This document shows positions 34,176 to 42,274 of a DNA stretch of 64,000 bases, piece after piece (the stretch's first letter is position 1; each line of letters starts with the position of its first letter). This DNA comes from Oceanococcus sp. HetDA_MAG_MS8 (lineage in GTDB: Bacteria; Pseudomonadota; Gammaproteobacteria; Nevskiales; Oceanococcaceae): assembly GCA_019192445.1 (NCBI GenBank), contig JAHCMK010000002.1, positions 310,001 through 374,000 on the forward strand, written 5' to 3'. Both the position numbers and the translations under genes were made by a program. Below the pieces are notes generated by a model, which had not been told where the DNA came from, made no database searches, and saw nothing but the letters and a program-made list of their open reading frames with translations.

Positions 34176-34388
34176 GAGAACGCCGTCCCTCTGTCCCGGT
34201 GCCTGAGAGCGTTAAACCCCTTCGGCGAGCTGACTGCCAGCCTAAAGGCGGCGCAGCTACTCTCCAGAGTCAGCCGTTCACGAAGCCGTGAACCAACGTG
34301 GGCCGGTACGGGTGCCTGAGCGATTCCGGACGGTTTGCGCCTTCGGCGGTGGGGAGGAGACCACACTCTCCCGGGCCACGTGGAAAGC
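34176..34388 (-). promoter_or_regulatory. Tandem glycine riboswitch
   Basis: The 213 bases upstream of gcvT carry two glycine aptamers in series on the minus strand. Each begins with a GAGAGT-type P1 segment (GGGAGAGTGTGG at about 34377 and CTGGAGAGTAGC at about 34266). Each has a GCCGAAGG core and ends with CTCAGGCACC before the closing stem. A linker of about 30 bases separates them. The arrangement is the classic gcv ON-switch. The expression platform lies between aptamer 2 and the GTG; I could not assign its alternative pairings with certainty. Confidence 0.93.
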
Positions 34389-34399
34389 CCAAAAGCTTT

Positions 34400-35602
34400 C
34401 TACTGAGCGCGCATGATAGCGCCGGCAGGCCGGGCTGTCGATTCTGCCGGCATGGATCCGGCCAAAGCCTGGCGTGCAAACCATTGACGCAGCGCGTTTT
34501 GTCGGCTGACCACCCCAAAGCCCAAGCCCACACCGCGCCAGGCCAGGGTGTGTTTGGAACCCAGTCCCGCCAGCAGATCAATGAAGTGCCGGTAGGGAGC
34601 CACCTGCGCTTTGCGCTGACGGCTCCAACGCCGCAGCAAGGCGGGGTCGGCCAAAGACCGCCCTTGCTCGCGCCCCTGCTGAAGCAGTGGAACCAGACTG
34701 AGCACATCGGCCAAGCCCAAATTCAGCCCCAGGCCCGCCAAGGGGTGCACGGTATGCGCCGCATCGCCGAGCAAAGCCAGCCCCTCGGCACACAAGGACT
34801 CGGCATGCAGGGAGCGCAGCGGGAAATGGGCGCGCTTGCCGAGTAGCTCCCACTCCCCCCAGTCGATATTCAAAGCCTGCCCCAGACCCTGCGCGAATTC
34901 GGCCGGGCTGGCTTGCAACCAACGCTGCGCGACCGCGGCGGGCAACGACCACACCACGCTCAAGCTGCCGTCGACCAGCGGCAGTACGCCGAGCACGCCC
35001 TGCGCCGACATGGTTTGACGCGCCACGGCCTGAGCCGCATGGCTCGCACGCAGGCGGGCAACGATGGCGGTTTGGCGGTAGTCATGGCGCTGCGTGGGAA
35101 TGTGCGCCTGGGTGCGCAGCGCGGACGAGGCCCCGTCGCAAGCCAGCACCAAGGGCGCCTGAATGTGCACGCCAGAGGCCAGTTCTACGCCTTGGGGGCT
35201 GCGCCGAACAACATGGTCGTTTTCCCAGCGCACCCGTTGGCGCTGCAGCATGCCCTCAAAAGCACGCTGCAAAGCCGACACCTCCACAATTCTGGCCAGG
35301 GCCGGAGCCTGCACATCGGCGGCGCTAAATTCGACGGCGCCCACTCCCGGCACCTCCACCTGCATGGCCCTCACTGGCGCGCCGCGCTCTTGCCAGGGCT
35401 GAGTTGGCACATCGCAGGCGCGTAGAGCTTGCTCAATCTGCGGAGCTAGGGCGATCACCCTGGCCTCGGGCTCGGCCGGCAGGGACTCGGGCAAGGGCTG
35501 CCCCGGCGCCACCAGAACCACACGCCAGCCACTTTGGGCCAACAGCGCAGCCGCCAGGCTGCCAACGCAGCCCGAACCGGCAACAACAATATCGGTTTGC
35601 AT
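34400..35602 (-). CDS. ubiI: UbiH/UbiI-family FAD monooxygenase (ubiquinone hydroxylase)
   Basis: 400-residue FAD-dependent hydroxylase of ubiquinone ring modification, probably the C5 hydroxylase. IVVAGSGCVGSLAAALLAQS is the FAD ADP-binding Rossmann motif. ACDGASSALR is the DG motif. LLGDAAHTVHPLAGLGLNLG is the GD motif typical of UbiI/VisC. The start ATG at 35602 shares its A with the ubiH TGA stop. In E. coli and Pseudomonas the same ygfB-pepP-ubiH-ubiI order holds, which supports the assignment over UbiF or Coq7-like paralogues. Confidence 0.8.
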   Translation of the reverse strand: MQTDIVVAGSGCVGSLAAALLAQSGWRVVLVAPGQPLPESLPAEPEARVIALAPQIEQALRACDVPTQPWQERGAPVRAMQVEVPGVGAVEFSAADVQAPALARIVEVSALQRAFEGMLQRQRVRWENDHVVRRSPQGVELASGVHIQAPLVLACDGASSALRTQAHIPTQRHDYRQTAIVARLRASHAAQAVARQTMSAQGVLGVLPLVDGSLSVVWSLPAAVAQRWLQASPAEFAQGLGQALNIDWGEWELLGKRAHFPLRSLHAESLCAEGLALLGDAAHTVHPLAGLGLNLGLADVLSLVPLLQQGREQGRSLADPALLRRWSRQRKAQVAPYRHFIDLLAGLGSKHTLAWRGVGLGFGVVSRQNALRQWFARQALAGSMPAESTARPAGAIMRAQ

Positions 35603-36762
35603 CACACCTGAGCCTCCGCCACACCGGCAGAGTCATGCACCATGCGCGCCTGGGCGGGCTCCAGCAAACCCATGGCTGCCAGGCCCAGTGCCCGCAGCTG
35701 ACTCAACACCGGCAAGCGCTGCGTGAAGACCTTGACCAGGCCATCGGTCATGCGCTCCACCCGATCATGGTCCGCTCGGCGGCTTTGCTCCCAGCGGCGG
35801 AGCAGCTCCGGCGCGCCAGGGTCAGACGCGCCCTGAAGAGCAAGCCTCAAGGCCTCTACATCGCGCAGGGCCAAATTAAAGCCCTGCGCCGCCAAGGGAT
35901 GAAAGGCGGTGGCGGCATTACCCAGCAACACGGCGCGGGGGGCGCTCAGCGCCTGTGCCCGCAGCCGACGCAATGGCCATTGCAGCCTGGGCGCTGCAGA
36001 GCGTAGACGGCCCAGGCGCCAACCAAAAGCCTGCTGGAAGGCCTGGGCATAAGCCTCGTCATCCAAATTCATCAGTACGGCAGCCTGCGCGGTGGACACC
36101 ATCCAAATACTGCCTACCCGCTGACCGCCTCGGGGTAATACGGCCAGAGGGCCATCTGCGGCAAAGCGCTCATAGGCGCAGCCTTGGGGGTCACGTTGCG
36201 CATCGAATTGGCTCACCAAAGCCACCTGGCCGTAGTCCTCCAGCTGCACCTCGATGCCCAAGTCCGCCCGCACCGAGGATTTCACCCCATCGGCGCCGAC
36301 GAGCAGGCGGGCATGGACGCACTCCCCGCTGGCCAGGGTGACCGCACGCTGCTCCGCGCAGTGCATCTCGGTGGAGACGACTTTTTGCTCGCGCAGTACC
36401 TCAATGCCTTGCGCTGCCAGAGCTTTGTGCAAGGCATCATGCAGCTGCTGAGCGGGCACGGTGGCGCCCATGCTCTCTAGGCCATGGTCGGCAGCCTGGA
36501 TATGACAATGCCCGAAGCGACCTCGCTCGGAAATGTGCAGGGCGCGAATGGGTTCGGCCTGGGTGATGTGTTGCCACACACCCAATTGCTGCAGCAGCCT
36601 CTGGGTGCCGCTGGTGAGGCCCAAAGAGCGGTCGTCGCCCTGCACCGGGGCCGGCGCGGCATCGAGCAAGCGGCATTGCAGACCCTGCTGTTTCAAGGCC
36701 AAGACCAAGCTAGCCCCGACCGGGCCTGCCCCGCTAATCAGAACATCAACGCCCGCGGTCAT
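35602..36762 (-). CDS. ubiH: 2-octaprenyl-6-methoxyphenol hydroxylase
   Basis: 386-residue FAD monooxygenase of ubiquinone synthesis. LISGAGPVGASLVLALKQQG is the FAD-binding motif, LLVGADGVKSSVRADLGI the DG motif, and LLGNAATAFHPLAAQGFNLA the GD-type motif in the GNAA variant characteristic of UbiH. It overlaps ubiI by one base and starts seven bases after pepP ends, so the four genes form one unit. Confidence 0.92.
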   Translation of the reverse strand: MTAGVDVLISGAGPVGASLVLALKQQGLQCRLLDAAPAPVQGDDRSLGLTSGTQRLLQQLGVWQHITQAEPIRALHISERGRFGHCHIQAADHGLESMGATVPAQQLHDALHKALAAQGIEVLREQKVVSTEMHCAEQRAVTLASGECVHARLLVGADGVKSSVRADLGIEVQLEDYGQVALVSQFDAQRDPQGCAYERFAADGPLAVLPRGGQRVGSIWMVSTAQAAVLMNLDDEAYAQAFQQAFGWRLGRLRSAAPRLQWPLRRLRAQALSAPRAVLLGNAATAFHPLAAQGFNLALRDVEALRLALQGASDPGAPELLRRWEQSRRADHDRVERMTDGLVKVFTQRLPVLSQLRALGLAAMGLLEPAQARMVHDSAGVAEAQV

Positions 36763-36769
36763 ACAGCTG

Positions 36770-38095
36770 CTAGCGCTCTTCTCGCATCAAATCCTCGATG
36801 CCGGCGACCGTTTTAGGCACATCGGCCGTCAACACCTCCGGCCCCTCGGCGGTCACCGCCACATCGTCTTCAATGCGAATACCGATGCCCTTGAGAGCGT
36901 CTGGAGCGGCCGGGTTGTCTGGTGCAAAGTACAGCCCTGGCTCCACGGTCAACACCTGGTTGGCAGCCAGTTTTTGCCAGCTATCGCCGTTGCGGTAGGC
37001 GCCAACATCATGCACATCTAAACCGATCCAGTGCCCGGTTTTGTGCATAAAGAAGGCCGTTTGCGCGTTGTCTTCAATCAGCGCATCCACATCGCCTTGG
37101 AGTGCCCCCAAATCGACCAAGCCTTGGGTGAGCACGCGGGTGGCTGCGGTATGCGGGTCGGTCCAAATGCCGCCGACTTTCACCGCCTCGATCGCTGCCA
37201 GCTGAGCGGCCAGAACCACTTCGTAAACATCTTTTTGAACGGCGCTGTAACGCCCGTTCACGGGGAAGGTGCGGGTGATGTCGGCAGCGTAGCCTTGATA
37301 TTCGGCGCCGGCATCAATCAAACACAAACTGCCATCTTCCAGCGCTGCGGAGTTATCGATGTAATGCAGCACGCAGGCATTGGCTCCGCCGCCTACGATC
37401 ATGCCGTAGGCGCTTTCCATGCCGTGCATAGCGAACTCATGGGTGATGTGCGCCTGCAGTTGGTACTCGGTGACACCTGGCGCAGACGCCCGCATCGCCC
37501 GGCAGTGGGCCTGCGCTGACACCTTGGACGCATGGCGCATCATGTCCAGCTCGGCGGGGGATTTATACAGCCGCATGGCGGCGAGCAAGCCCGCCAACCC
37601 GGTGACGTTTTCGGGGGCATGCACGCCATTGCGCGCTTGAGCCCGCACGCCAGCCAGGGCATTCAGCACGATTTTGTCGTGCTGAGGCTGCGCGCCCAGA
37701 CTGTGCACGATCTGTTGCCGGTTCGCGAAGAGATTGGGTAGCTCAGCAGCCAAATCCTCCAGGCTGAAGGCTTGGTCAGCACCGTAGTCGCGACAAGCAC
37801 CTTCTACGCCAGCTCTGTAGCCATCCCAAATTTCGCGCTCGCGGTCTTTGGGACGCACAAAAAGCACAAACTCGCCATCGGCCCGCCCCGGAGCCAACAC
37901 CATAACGGCATCGGGCTCAGGAAAGCCGGTGAGATAGTGGAAATCGGAATCTTGGCGAAAAGGAAACTGCGTATCCCGGGACCGCGTCACTTCGGCCGCA
38001 GCAAAACAGATGGCAACCGAGTCGGCACCGATGCTGCGCGCCAGGTCGGCGCGGCGCTGGGCGAACTCAGTGGATGGGATTTGGGGGTTTGGCAT
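36770..38095 (-). CDS. pepP: Xaa-Pro aminopeptidase (aminopeptidase P II)
   Basis: 441-residue dinuclear Mn peptidase, exactly the length of E. coli PepP. Metal ligands are visible in CLIDAGAEYQGYAADITRTF (two Asp), FFMHKTGHWIGLDVHDVG (His), VLTVEPGLYF (Glu) and GIGIRIEDDVAV (Glu). FRQDSDFHYLTGFPEPDAV is the family's N-terminal block. The ATG at 38095 has GGA at good spacing; the ATG at 38116 has none. It overlaps ygfB by 29 bases. Confidence 0.93.
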   Translation of the reverse strand: MPNPQIPSTEFAQRRADLARSIGADSVAICFAAAEVTRSRDTQFPFRQDSDFHYLTGFPEPDAVMVLAPGRADGEFVLFVRPKDREREIWDGYRAGVEGACRDYGADQAFSLEDLAAELPNLFANRQQIVHSLGAQPQHDKIVLNALAGVRAQARNGVHAPENVTGLAGLLAAMRLYKSPAELDMMRHASKVSAQAHCRAMRASAPGVTEYQLQAHITHEFAMHGMESAYGMIVGGGANACVLHYIDNSAALEDGSLCLIDAGAEYQGYAADITRTFPVNGRYSAVQKDVYEVVLAAQLAAIEAVKVGGIWTDPHTAATRVLTQGLVDLGALQGDVDALIEDNAQTAFFMHKTGHWIGLDVHDVGAYRNGDSWQKLAANQVLTVEPGLYFAPDNPAAPDALKGIGIRIEDDVAVTAEGPEVLTADVPKTVAGIEDLMREER

Positions 38096-38606
38096 TGGAC
38101 ATCCGAAATTCGACATAAAGGGTCATGACAGCCACGCGCAGGAACTCCACCAGCTCTGTCAAAGCTTGTTCGGCATCAGCGCCGGAGGCTTGGGGGTCAT
38201 CTGGGTCTAAGCGGCTGACTTCCAGCAAGTGCTGCAAACACTCCTGGGCATCTTCGCTGAGCTGCTTGGGGTCGAAGTGCCCGTTCAGGCTCAGGCCAAA
38301 GGCAAAGCATTCTGCCCACTCTGCCAAAGCCTCCAAACGCCGCCATAGCATCTGTTCGTCACCAGGCATCAGGGGGGTGAACTCCAGACCCTCTGACTCG
38401 AGTTGTTGACGGGTTTGCTGCGCGAATTCACGTAGCGTAGACCAAGACTGTGCGTCATCTGCAGAGGCCTCAAGCCCCAGGTCTGGGGGCAGCTTGTCAC
38501 TGCGACAAGCGATGGCAGCCAGTTGGCCATGCAACCCGGCCGGGGACACATCGCATTCGAGCAGGCTCAAAGCGGCTTGTAGTTCATTCCAGTCTAGGCT
38601 TGTCAT
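38067..38606 (-). CDS. ygfB: YgfB (UPF0149) family protein
   Basis: 179-residue helical protein of the UPF0149 family. MPGDEQMLWRRLEALAEWAE is followed by CFAFGLSLNG, then LSEDAQECLQHLLEVSRLD and LVEFLRVAVMTLYVEFR. In Pseudomonas YgfB is a regulator that dampens ampDh3 expression. It leads the ygfB-pepP-ubiH-ubiI unit and is divergent from argE. Confidence 0.9.
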   Translation of the reverse strand: MTSLDWNELQAALSLLECDVSPAGLHGQLAAIACRSDKLPPDLGLEASADDAQSWSTLREFAQQTRQQLESEGLEFTPLMPGDEQMLWRRLEALAEWAECFAFGLSLNGHFDPKQLSEDAQECLQHLLEVSRLDPDDPQASGADAEQALTELVEFLRVAVMTLYVEFRMSNAKPPNPIH

Positions 38607-38643
38607 CGTGATACTTTAGCGCGATTACCGCCTGTTTCGCCGT

Positions 38644-39792
38644 ATGGCAACGCGCATGACCGACCCTTGCTTCGACATTTTGGCTCCCCTGGTCGCAGCC
38701 GACTCGGTGTCTTCCACCGACCCGCAGTTTGACCATTCCAACCGCCGGGTTTGTGAGTTGCTGGCTGACTGGCTGCAGTCCGCCGGCTTTACTTGCGAGA
38801 TGCGCCCGGTTGCTGGCGGCAAGGTGAACCTGATTGCGCGTCGGGGCAAAGGCTCCGGGGGCTTGGTTTTGGCCGGTCATGCCGACACGGTGCCCTGTGA
38901 CCCAGACCAATGGCAGGGCGACCCCTGGCGCTTGCGAGACCTTGATGACCGCTGGACCGGGCTGGGCAGCACCGACATGAAGGGCTTCTTAGCGCTTTGT
39001 GTAGATATGGCCAGACGCCTGCAAGATCAGCCCTTGAACAAACCGCTGACCATCGTGGCTACAGCCGATGAAGAGTCCGGCATGGCCGGTGCCAAGGCGC
39101 TGGTCTCCGATGCCGTGGGCTTGGGCGACTTCGCTGTCATTGGCGAGCCAACGGGGTTGCGCCCCGTGCACATGCACAAAGGCATTTTCTTTAGCGCCGT
39201 CACTATTCTTGGACGGGCCGGCCACTCGAGTGATCCAGACGCTGGACTCAACGCCATAGACGGAGCTCACGCGGCACTGGGCGAATTGATTGCGTTTCGC
39301 GAGGAACTGCGAGCGCGCAGTAACAACCCCGCGTTCTCAGTCCCTTATTGCACACTCAATCCAGGCTGTATCCACGGTGGTGACAGCCCCAACCGCATTC
39401 CCTCGCGCGTGCGCCTGGAGTGGGATTTGCGCTATCTGCCCGGTATGGATGGCAGCCTGCTGCGCACCGAATTGGAAGCGCGCATGAAGACAGCGCTGCA
39501 AAAAGGTGGCTGGCCACATGAGTTTGAGTGCGCCATCGACAGCGCTCCTTTTGCCACAGACACCGACAGTCCCATCATTCAGGTGTGTGCCGAGTTGGCC
39601 GAACAGGCGCCACAGGCGGTGAACTTTGCCACGGAGGCCGGCTACTTCAACCAACTGCGCGCGCAATCCGTGGTCCTCGGCCCCGGCCATATCGAACAAG
39701 CACACCAACCAGAGGAGTTTTTGCCAGTCGCTCACTTGCAGCGCACACGTCAGATACTCGATGGCTTGGTGCATCGGTTTTGTCAGTCATGA
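38644..39792 (+). CDS. argE: Acetylornithine deacetylase
   Basis: 382-residue Zn/Co metallopeptidase-fold enzyme that releases acetate from N-acetylornithine in arginine synthesis. LVLAGHADTVPCD, LGSTDMKGFLALC, TADEESGMAGAKAL and IGEPTGLRPVHMHKG give the metal and catalytic residues (HxD, D, EE, E). The C-terminal ATEAGYFNQL and GHIEQAHQPEEFL complete the M20 pattern. Start at 38644 or the ATG four codons later. The stop overlaps the argA start by four bases. Divergent from ygfB. Confidence 0.9.
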   Translation: MATRMTDPCFDILAPLVAADSVSSTDPQFDHSNRRVCELLADWLQSAGFTCEMRPVAGGKVNLIARRGKGSGGLVLAGHADTVPCDPDQWQGDPWRLRDLDDRWTGLGSTDMKGFLALCVDMARRLQDQPLNKPLTIVATADEESGMAGAKALVSDAVGLGDFAVIGEPTGLRPVHMHKGIFFSAVTILGRAGHSSDPDAGLNAIDGAHAALGELIAFREELRARSNNPAFSVPYCTLNPGCIHGGDSPNRIPSRVRLEWDLRYLPGMDGSLLRTELEARMKTALQKGGWPHEFECAIDSAPFATDTDSPIIQVCAELAEQAPQAVNFATEAGYFNQLRAQSVVLGPGHIEQAHQPEEFLPVAHLQRTRQILDGLVHRFCQS

Positions 39793-41054
39793 GCCACGAC
39801 TTCGCGCAGCACCTTCGGCAGGCGGCTCCTTATATCCACAGCCACAATGGACATACCTGCGTGGCCTACTGGCCGGGTGAGGCCGTGCAGCGAGACGACT
39901 TCGCTGCACATCTCTTCGACTTAGCTCTAGCCCATGGTCTTGGCCTCAACCTGGTTCTGGTCATAGGCGCGCGGCCGCAAATTCAGCAACGGCTGGAGCA
40001 GGCGAATATTGCGCAGCGCATGCACCAAGGCCTACGGGTTACCGACGCGGCCACACTCCACTGCGTCAAAGAAGCTGTAGGCGCTTTACGCGGCGACATT
40101 GAAGCGCTGCTCTCCACCGCTCTGGCCCAAACCCCCTTGGGTGGACGGCGGATTGAGGTGGTGAGTGGGAACTTGGTAACCGCCAAACCCGGTGGCGTGC
40201 GCGACGGGGTCGATATGCAATTCACGGGCGAGATTCGACGCTTGGCTGTGGACGCCATCCAAACCCATTTGGAGCGTCGCCGAATCGTGCTGCTCCCTTG
40301 CTTGGGCACCTCCAGCACCGGGGAAAGCTTTAATTTGCGCAGCGAAGACCTTGCAGTGGCGGCCGCTGCACAGCTCCGCGCCGATCAACTGTTGGTGATG
40401 TCGCCGCGCCCAGTTCCAGCGGGCGAGTGTGCGCCGCAGGACCTTCACAATCGCAGCGATATTCCTAGCGATGAGGCGACAATTGCGGCGGCGGCTGTCG
40501 CTGCAGGCGTGCCCCGTATTCAGCTACTCCCGCTCGATCAACCCGGTGTCATCCTCAATGAGCTCTACACCCAGGCCGGCCAAGGTTTGTTAGTGAGCGC
40601 TGCGGCAAGCGACCACATTCGCCAGGCTGGCATTGAAGATCTTGCGGGATTGCTCAATTTGATTGCGCCTTTGGAAGCCGAAGGCACCTTGGTGGAACGG
40701 TCCAGAGAGCAGCTTGAACTGGATATGGAGCACTTTGCCGTCATCGAGCACGATGGCCAAATTATCGGCTGCCGTGCGCTACTGCCCATGGATGATGGCC
40801 TCAGCGCTGAGCTAGCCTGCGTCGCCGTCCACTCCGACTGGCGCTCTGCGGGCCGTGCTGCGGCCTTGCTACAACACGCCGAGCAATCAGCGCGGGCGCG
40901 CGGAATTCAGAAGCTCTATGTCCTCACTACGCGCGCGATTCACTGGTTTGTAGAACAGGGTTTTAGCCTTTGTGAGCCATCCTCCTTACCCGTCTCCAGG
41001 CAATCTTTGTACAACTGGCAACGGGCCTCCAAGGTCTTGGTCAAAACTCTATAA
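39789..41054 (+). CDS. argA: N-acetylglutamate synthase
   Basis: 421-residue enzyme that acetylates glutamate with acetyl-CoA, the first step of arginine synthesis. It has an N-terminal amino-acid-kinase domain (LGLNLVLVIGARPQI, RRIEVVSGNLVTAKPGGVRD) and a C-terminal GNAT domain from about residue 290 (IIGCRALLPMDDGLSAELAC, HSDWRSAGRAAALLQH). The kinase-like domain is the arginine feedback site in homologues. The ATG at 39789 overlaps argE (ATGA); the longer upstream reading is argE in another frame. Confidence 0.93.
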   Translation: MSHDFAQHLRQAAPYIHSHNGHTCVAYWPGEAVQRDDFAAHLFDLALAHGLGLNLVLVIGARPQIQQRLEQANIAQRMHQGLRVTDAATLHCVKEAVGALRGDIEALLSTALAQTPLGGRRIEVVSGNLVTAKPGGVRDGVDMQFTGEIRRLAVDAIQTHLERRRIVLLPCLGTSSTGESFNLRSEDLAVAAAAQLRADQLLVMSPRPVPAGECAPQDLHNRSDIPSDEATIAAAAVAAGVPRIQLLPLDQPGVILNELYTQAGQGLLVSAAASDHIRQAGIEDLAGLLNLIAPLEAEGTLVERSREQLELDMEHFAVIEHDGQIIGCRALLPMDDGLSAELACVAVHSDWRSAGRAAALLQHAEQSARARGIQKLYVLTTRAIHWFVEQGFSLCEPSSLPVSRQSLYNWQRASKVLVKTL

Positions 41055-41060
41055 GGCGCC

Positions 41061-41795
41061 ATGGCACATATTCCGCGTGTGTACTGCCCACAAGGCTTTT
41101 GCGCCGGGCAAAGCCTAGAACTTTCGCGCGACCGAGCTCATCACCTCCATACGGTGCTGCGCCGCCGGGTGGGCGATCGGGTGCGGCTGTGGACTGGCCA
41201 AGGCCTCGAGGCCATGGCAGACATTCGCACGCTCAGCCAGAAACAGGCATCGGTTATACCCGGCGAGGTGGAGTCAATCTGGCGCGAATCGCCACTGCAG
41301 CTCGGGCTAGCGCAAGCTGTCAGCCGAGGTGATCGTTTTGAAGACACCCTGGACGCCGCGGTTGAATTAGGCGTGCAGCACATTCAGCCCCTTTGGACGC
41401 GTTTCGGCCCCAAGCCCATGCAGGGCGACCGACTGGAAAAGAAGTGGCAGAGCTGGCAGCGACGCGTACTTGCCGCCGCCGAGCAAGCCGAACGTAGCGT
41501 TCTACCCCAGGTATTACGCCCCGTATCGCTGCATGATTGGCTAGGGCAGCAGCCACAGGGATGGCACCTGGACCCACAGGCCGCCCCCCTGGCACAAACC
41601 CTCAGTGAGCCCGGCCCACATCCGGATCAACTGCGCTGGATTTTAGTGGGCCCCGAAGGAGGTTTAGAACAGTCAGAGATGGCTGCTGCGCAGCGCAGCT
41701 TAACGGGCGTTTCCATCGGCCCGCGCATCTTGCGCACACAACATGCAGGGCCGGCGCTATTGGCCGTCTTGCAGGCCCGCTACGGAGACTGGTGA
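41061..41795 (+). CDS. rsmE: 16S rRNA (uracil1498-N3)-methyltransferase
   Basis: 244-residue SPOUT-class methyltransferase that modifies U1498 in the 30S decoding centre. ARVYCPQ-like N-terminal PUA-type region (VYCPQGFCAGQSLELSRDRA), then QAVSRGDRFEDTLDAAVELG, LWTRFGPK, and the deep-knot SAM site LVGPEGGLEQSEM and ILRTQHAGPALLAVL. The usual TETA of the last motif is TQHAGPA here. Follows argA by six bases; its 3' end overlaps chpC on the other strand by 16 bases. Confidence 0.92.
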   Translation: MAHIPRVYCPQGFCAGQSLELSRDRAHHLHTVLRRRVGDRVRLWTGQGLEAMADIRTLSQKQASVIPGEVESIWRESPLQLGLAQAVSRGDRFEDTLDAAVELGVQHIQPLWTRFGPKPMQGDRLEKKWQSWQRRVLAAAEQAERSVLPQVLRPVSLHDWLGQQPQGWHLDPQAAPLAQTLSEPGPHPDQLRWILVGPEGGLEQSEMAAAQRSLTGVSIGPRILRTQHAGPALLAVLQARYGDW

Positions 41796-42274
41796 GCCGA
41801 GCCTACGGTGGCGGGCTGCGCCGACTCTATGCGCAGCTGCGCGAGCGAGCGCGCCTGCGCGCTCCATTGCTCCAGATCTGGTAACAACACCTGCCGCTGG
41901 CCGACCTGGGCCTGAGCCAACACACCGGGCGGAAGCTCCCCCTCGGCGGCACTAAACGCCCGCTCATTCAAACTCAGGACCAGCGGATACGCCCGCACCA
42001 GCAAACCAAAGCTCTGCCGGGTTCCTGGCGGGCGAATACGCGCGATGCGGCAGCGCTCATGCAATGGCAGGGCGGGCCTGCCGAGCAACATCTCCGGGTA
42101 AAGCACCGTGACCCGCTGGGTATCAACCTCAATGGCTCCGGCCAGCTCAGGATGTTGCTCTAGCTGCGCAGGCATCAAACCCTGCGGGTTGAGGACGGAC
42201 ACCAAGGCTGGTGCTGGCAGCACCAACAAATTGTCGCCCACGTTGAGCATCACGCTATGAATGGTCTGGCTCAT
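41780..42274 (-). CDS. chpC: CheW-like adaptor, ChpC type
   Basis: 164-residue CheW-like protein encoded right after ChpA; its ATG overlaps the chpA stop by four bases. NVGDNLLVLPAPALVSVL and ELAGAIEVDTQRVTVLYPEM fit a CheW domain, with FGLLVRAYPLVLSLNE as the later strand pair. P. aeruginosa ChpC occupies the same place and is a second adaptor of the Pil-Chp twitching system. Overlaps rsmE tail to tail. Confidence 0.8.
   Translation of the reverse strand: MSQTIHSVMLNVGDNLLVLPAPALVSVLNPQGLMPAQLEQHPELAGAIEVDTQRVTVLYPEMLLGRPALPLHERCRIARIRPPGTRQSFGLLVRAYPLVLSLNERAFSAAEGELPPGVLAQAQVGQRQVLLPDLEQWSAQARSLAQLRIESAQPATVGSAHQSP

Noticed and set aside
39528-39788. N-terminal extension of ArgA by 87 codons
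   Set aside because: This stretch is argE read in another frame; the ATGA overlap and the family start place ArgA at 39789.
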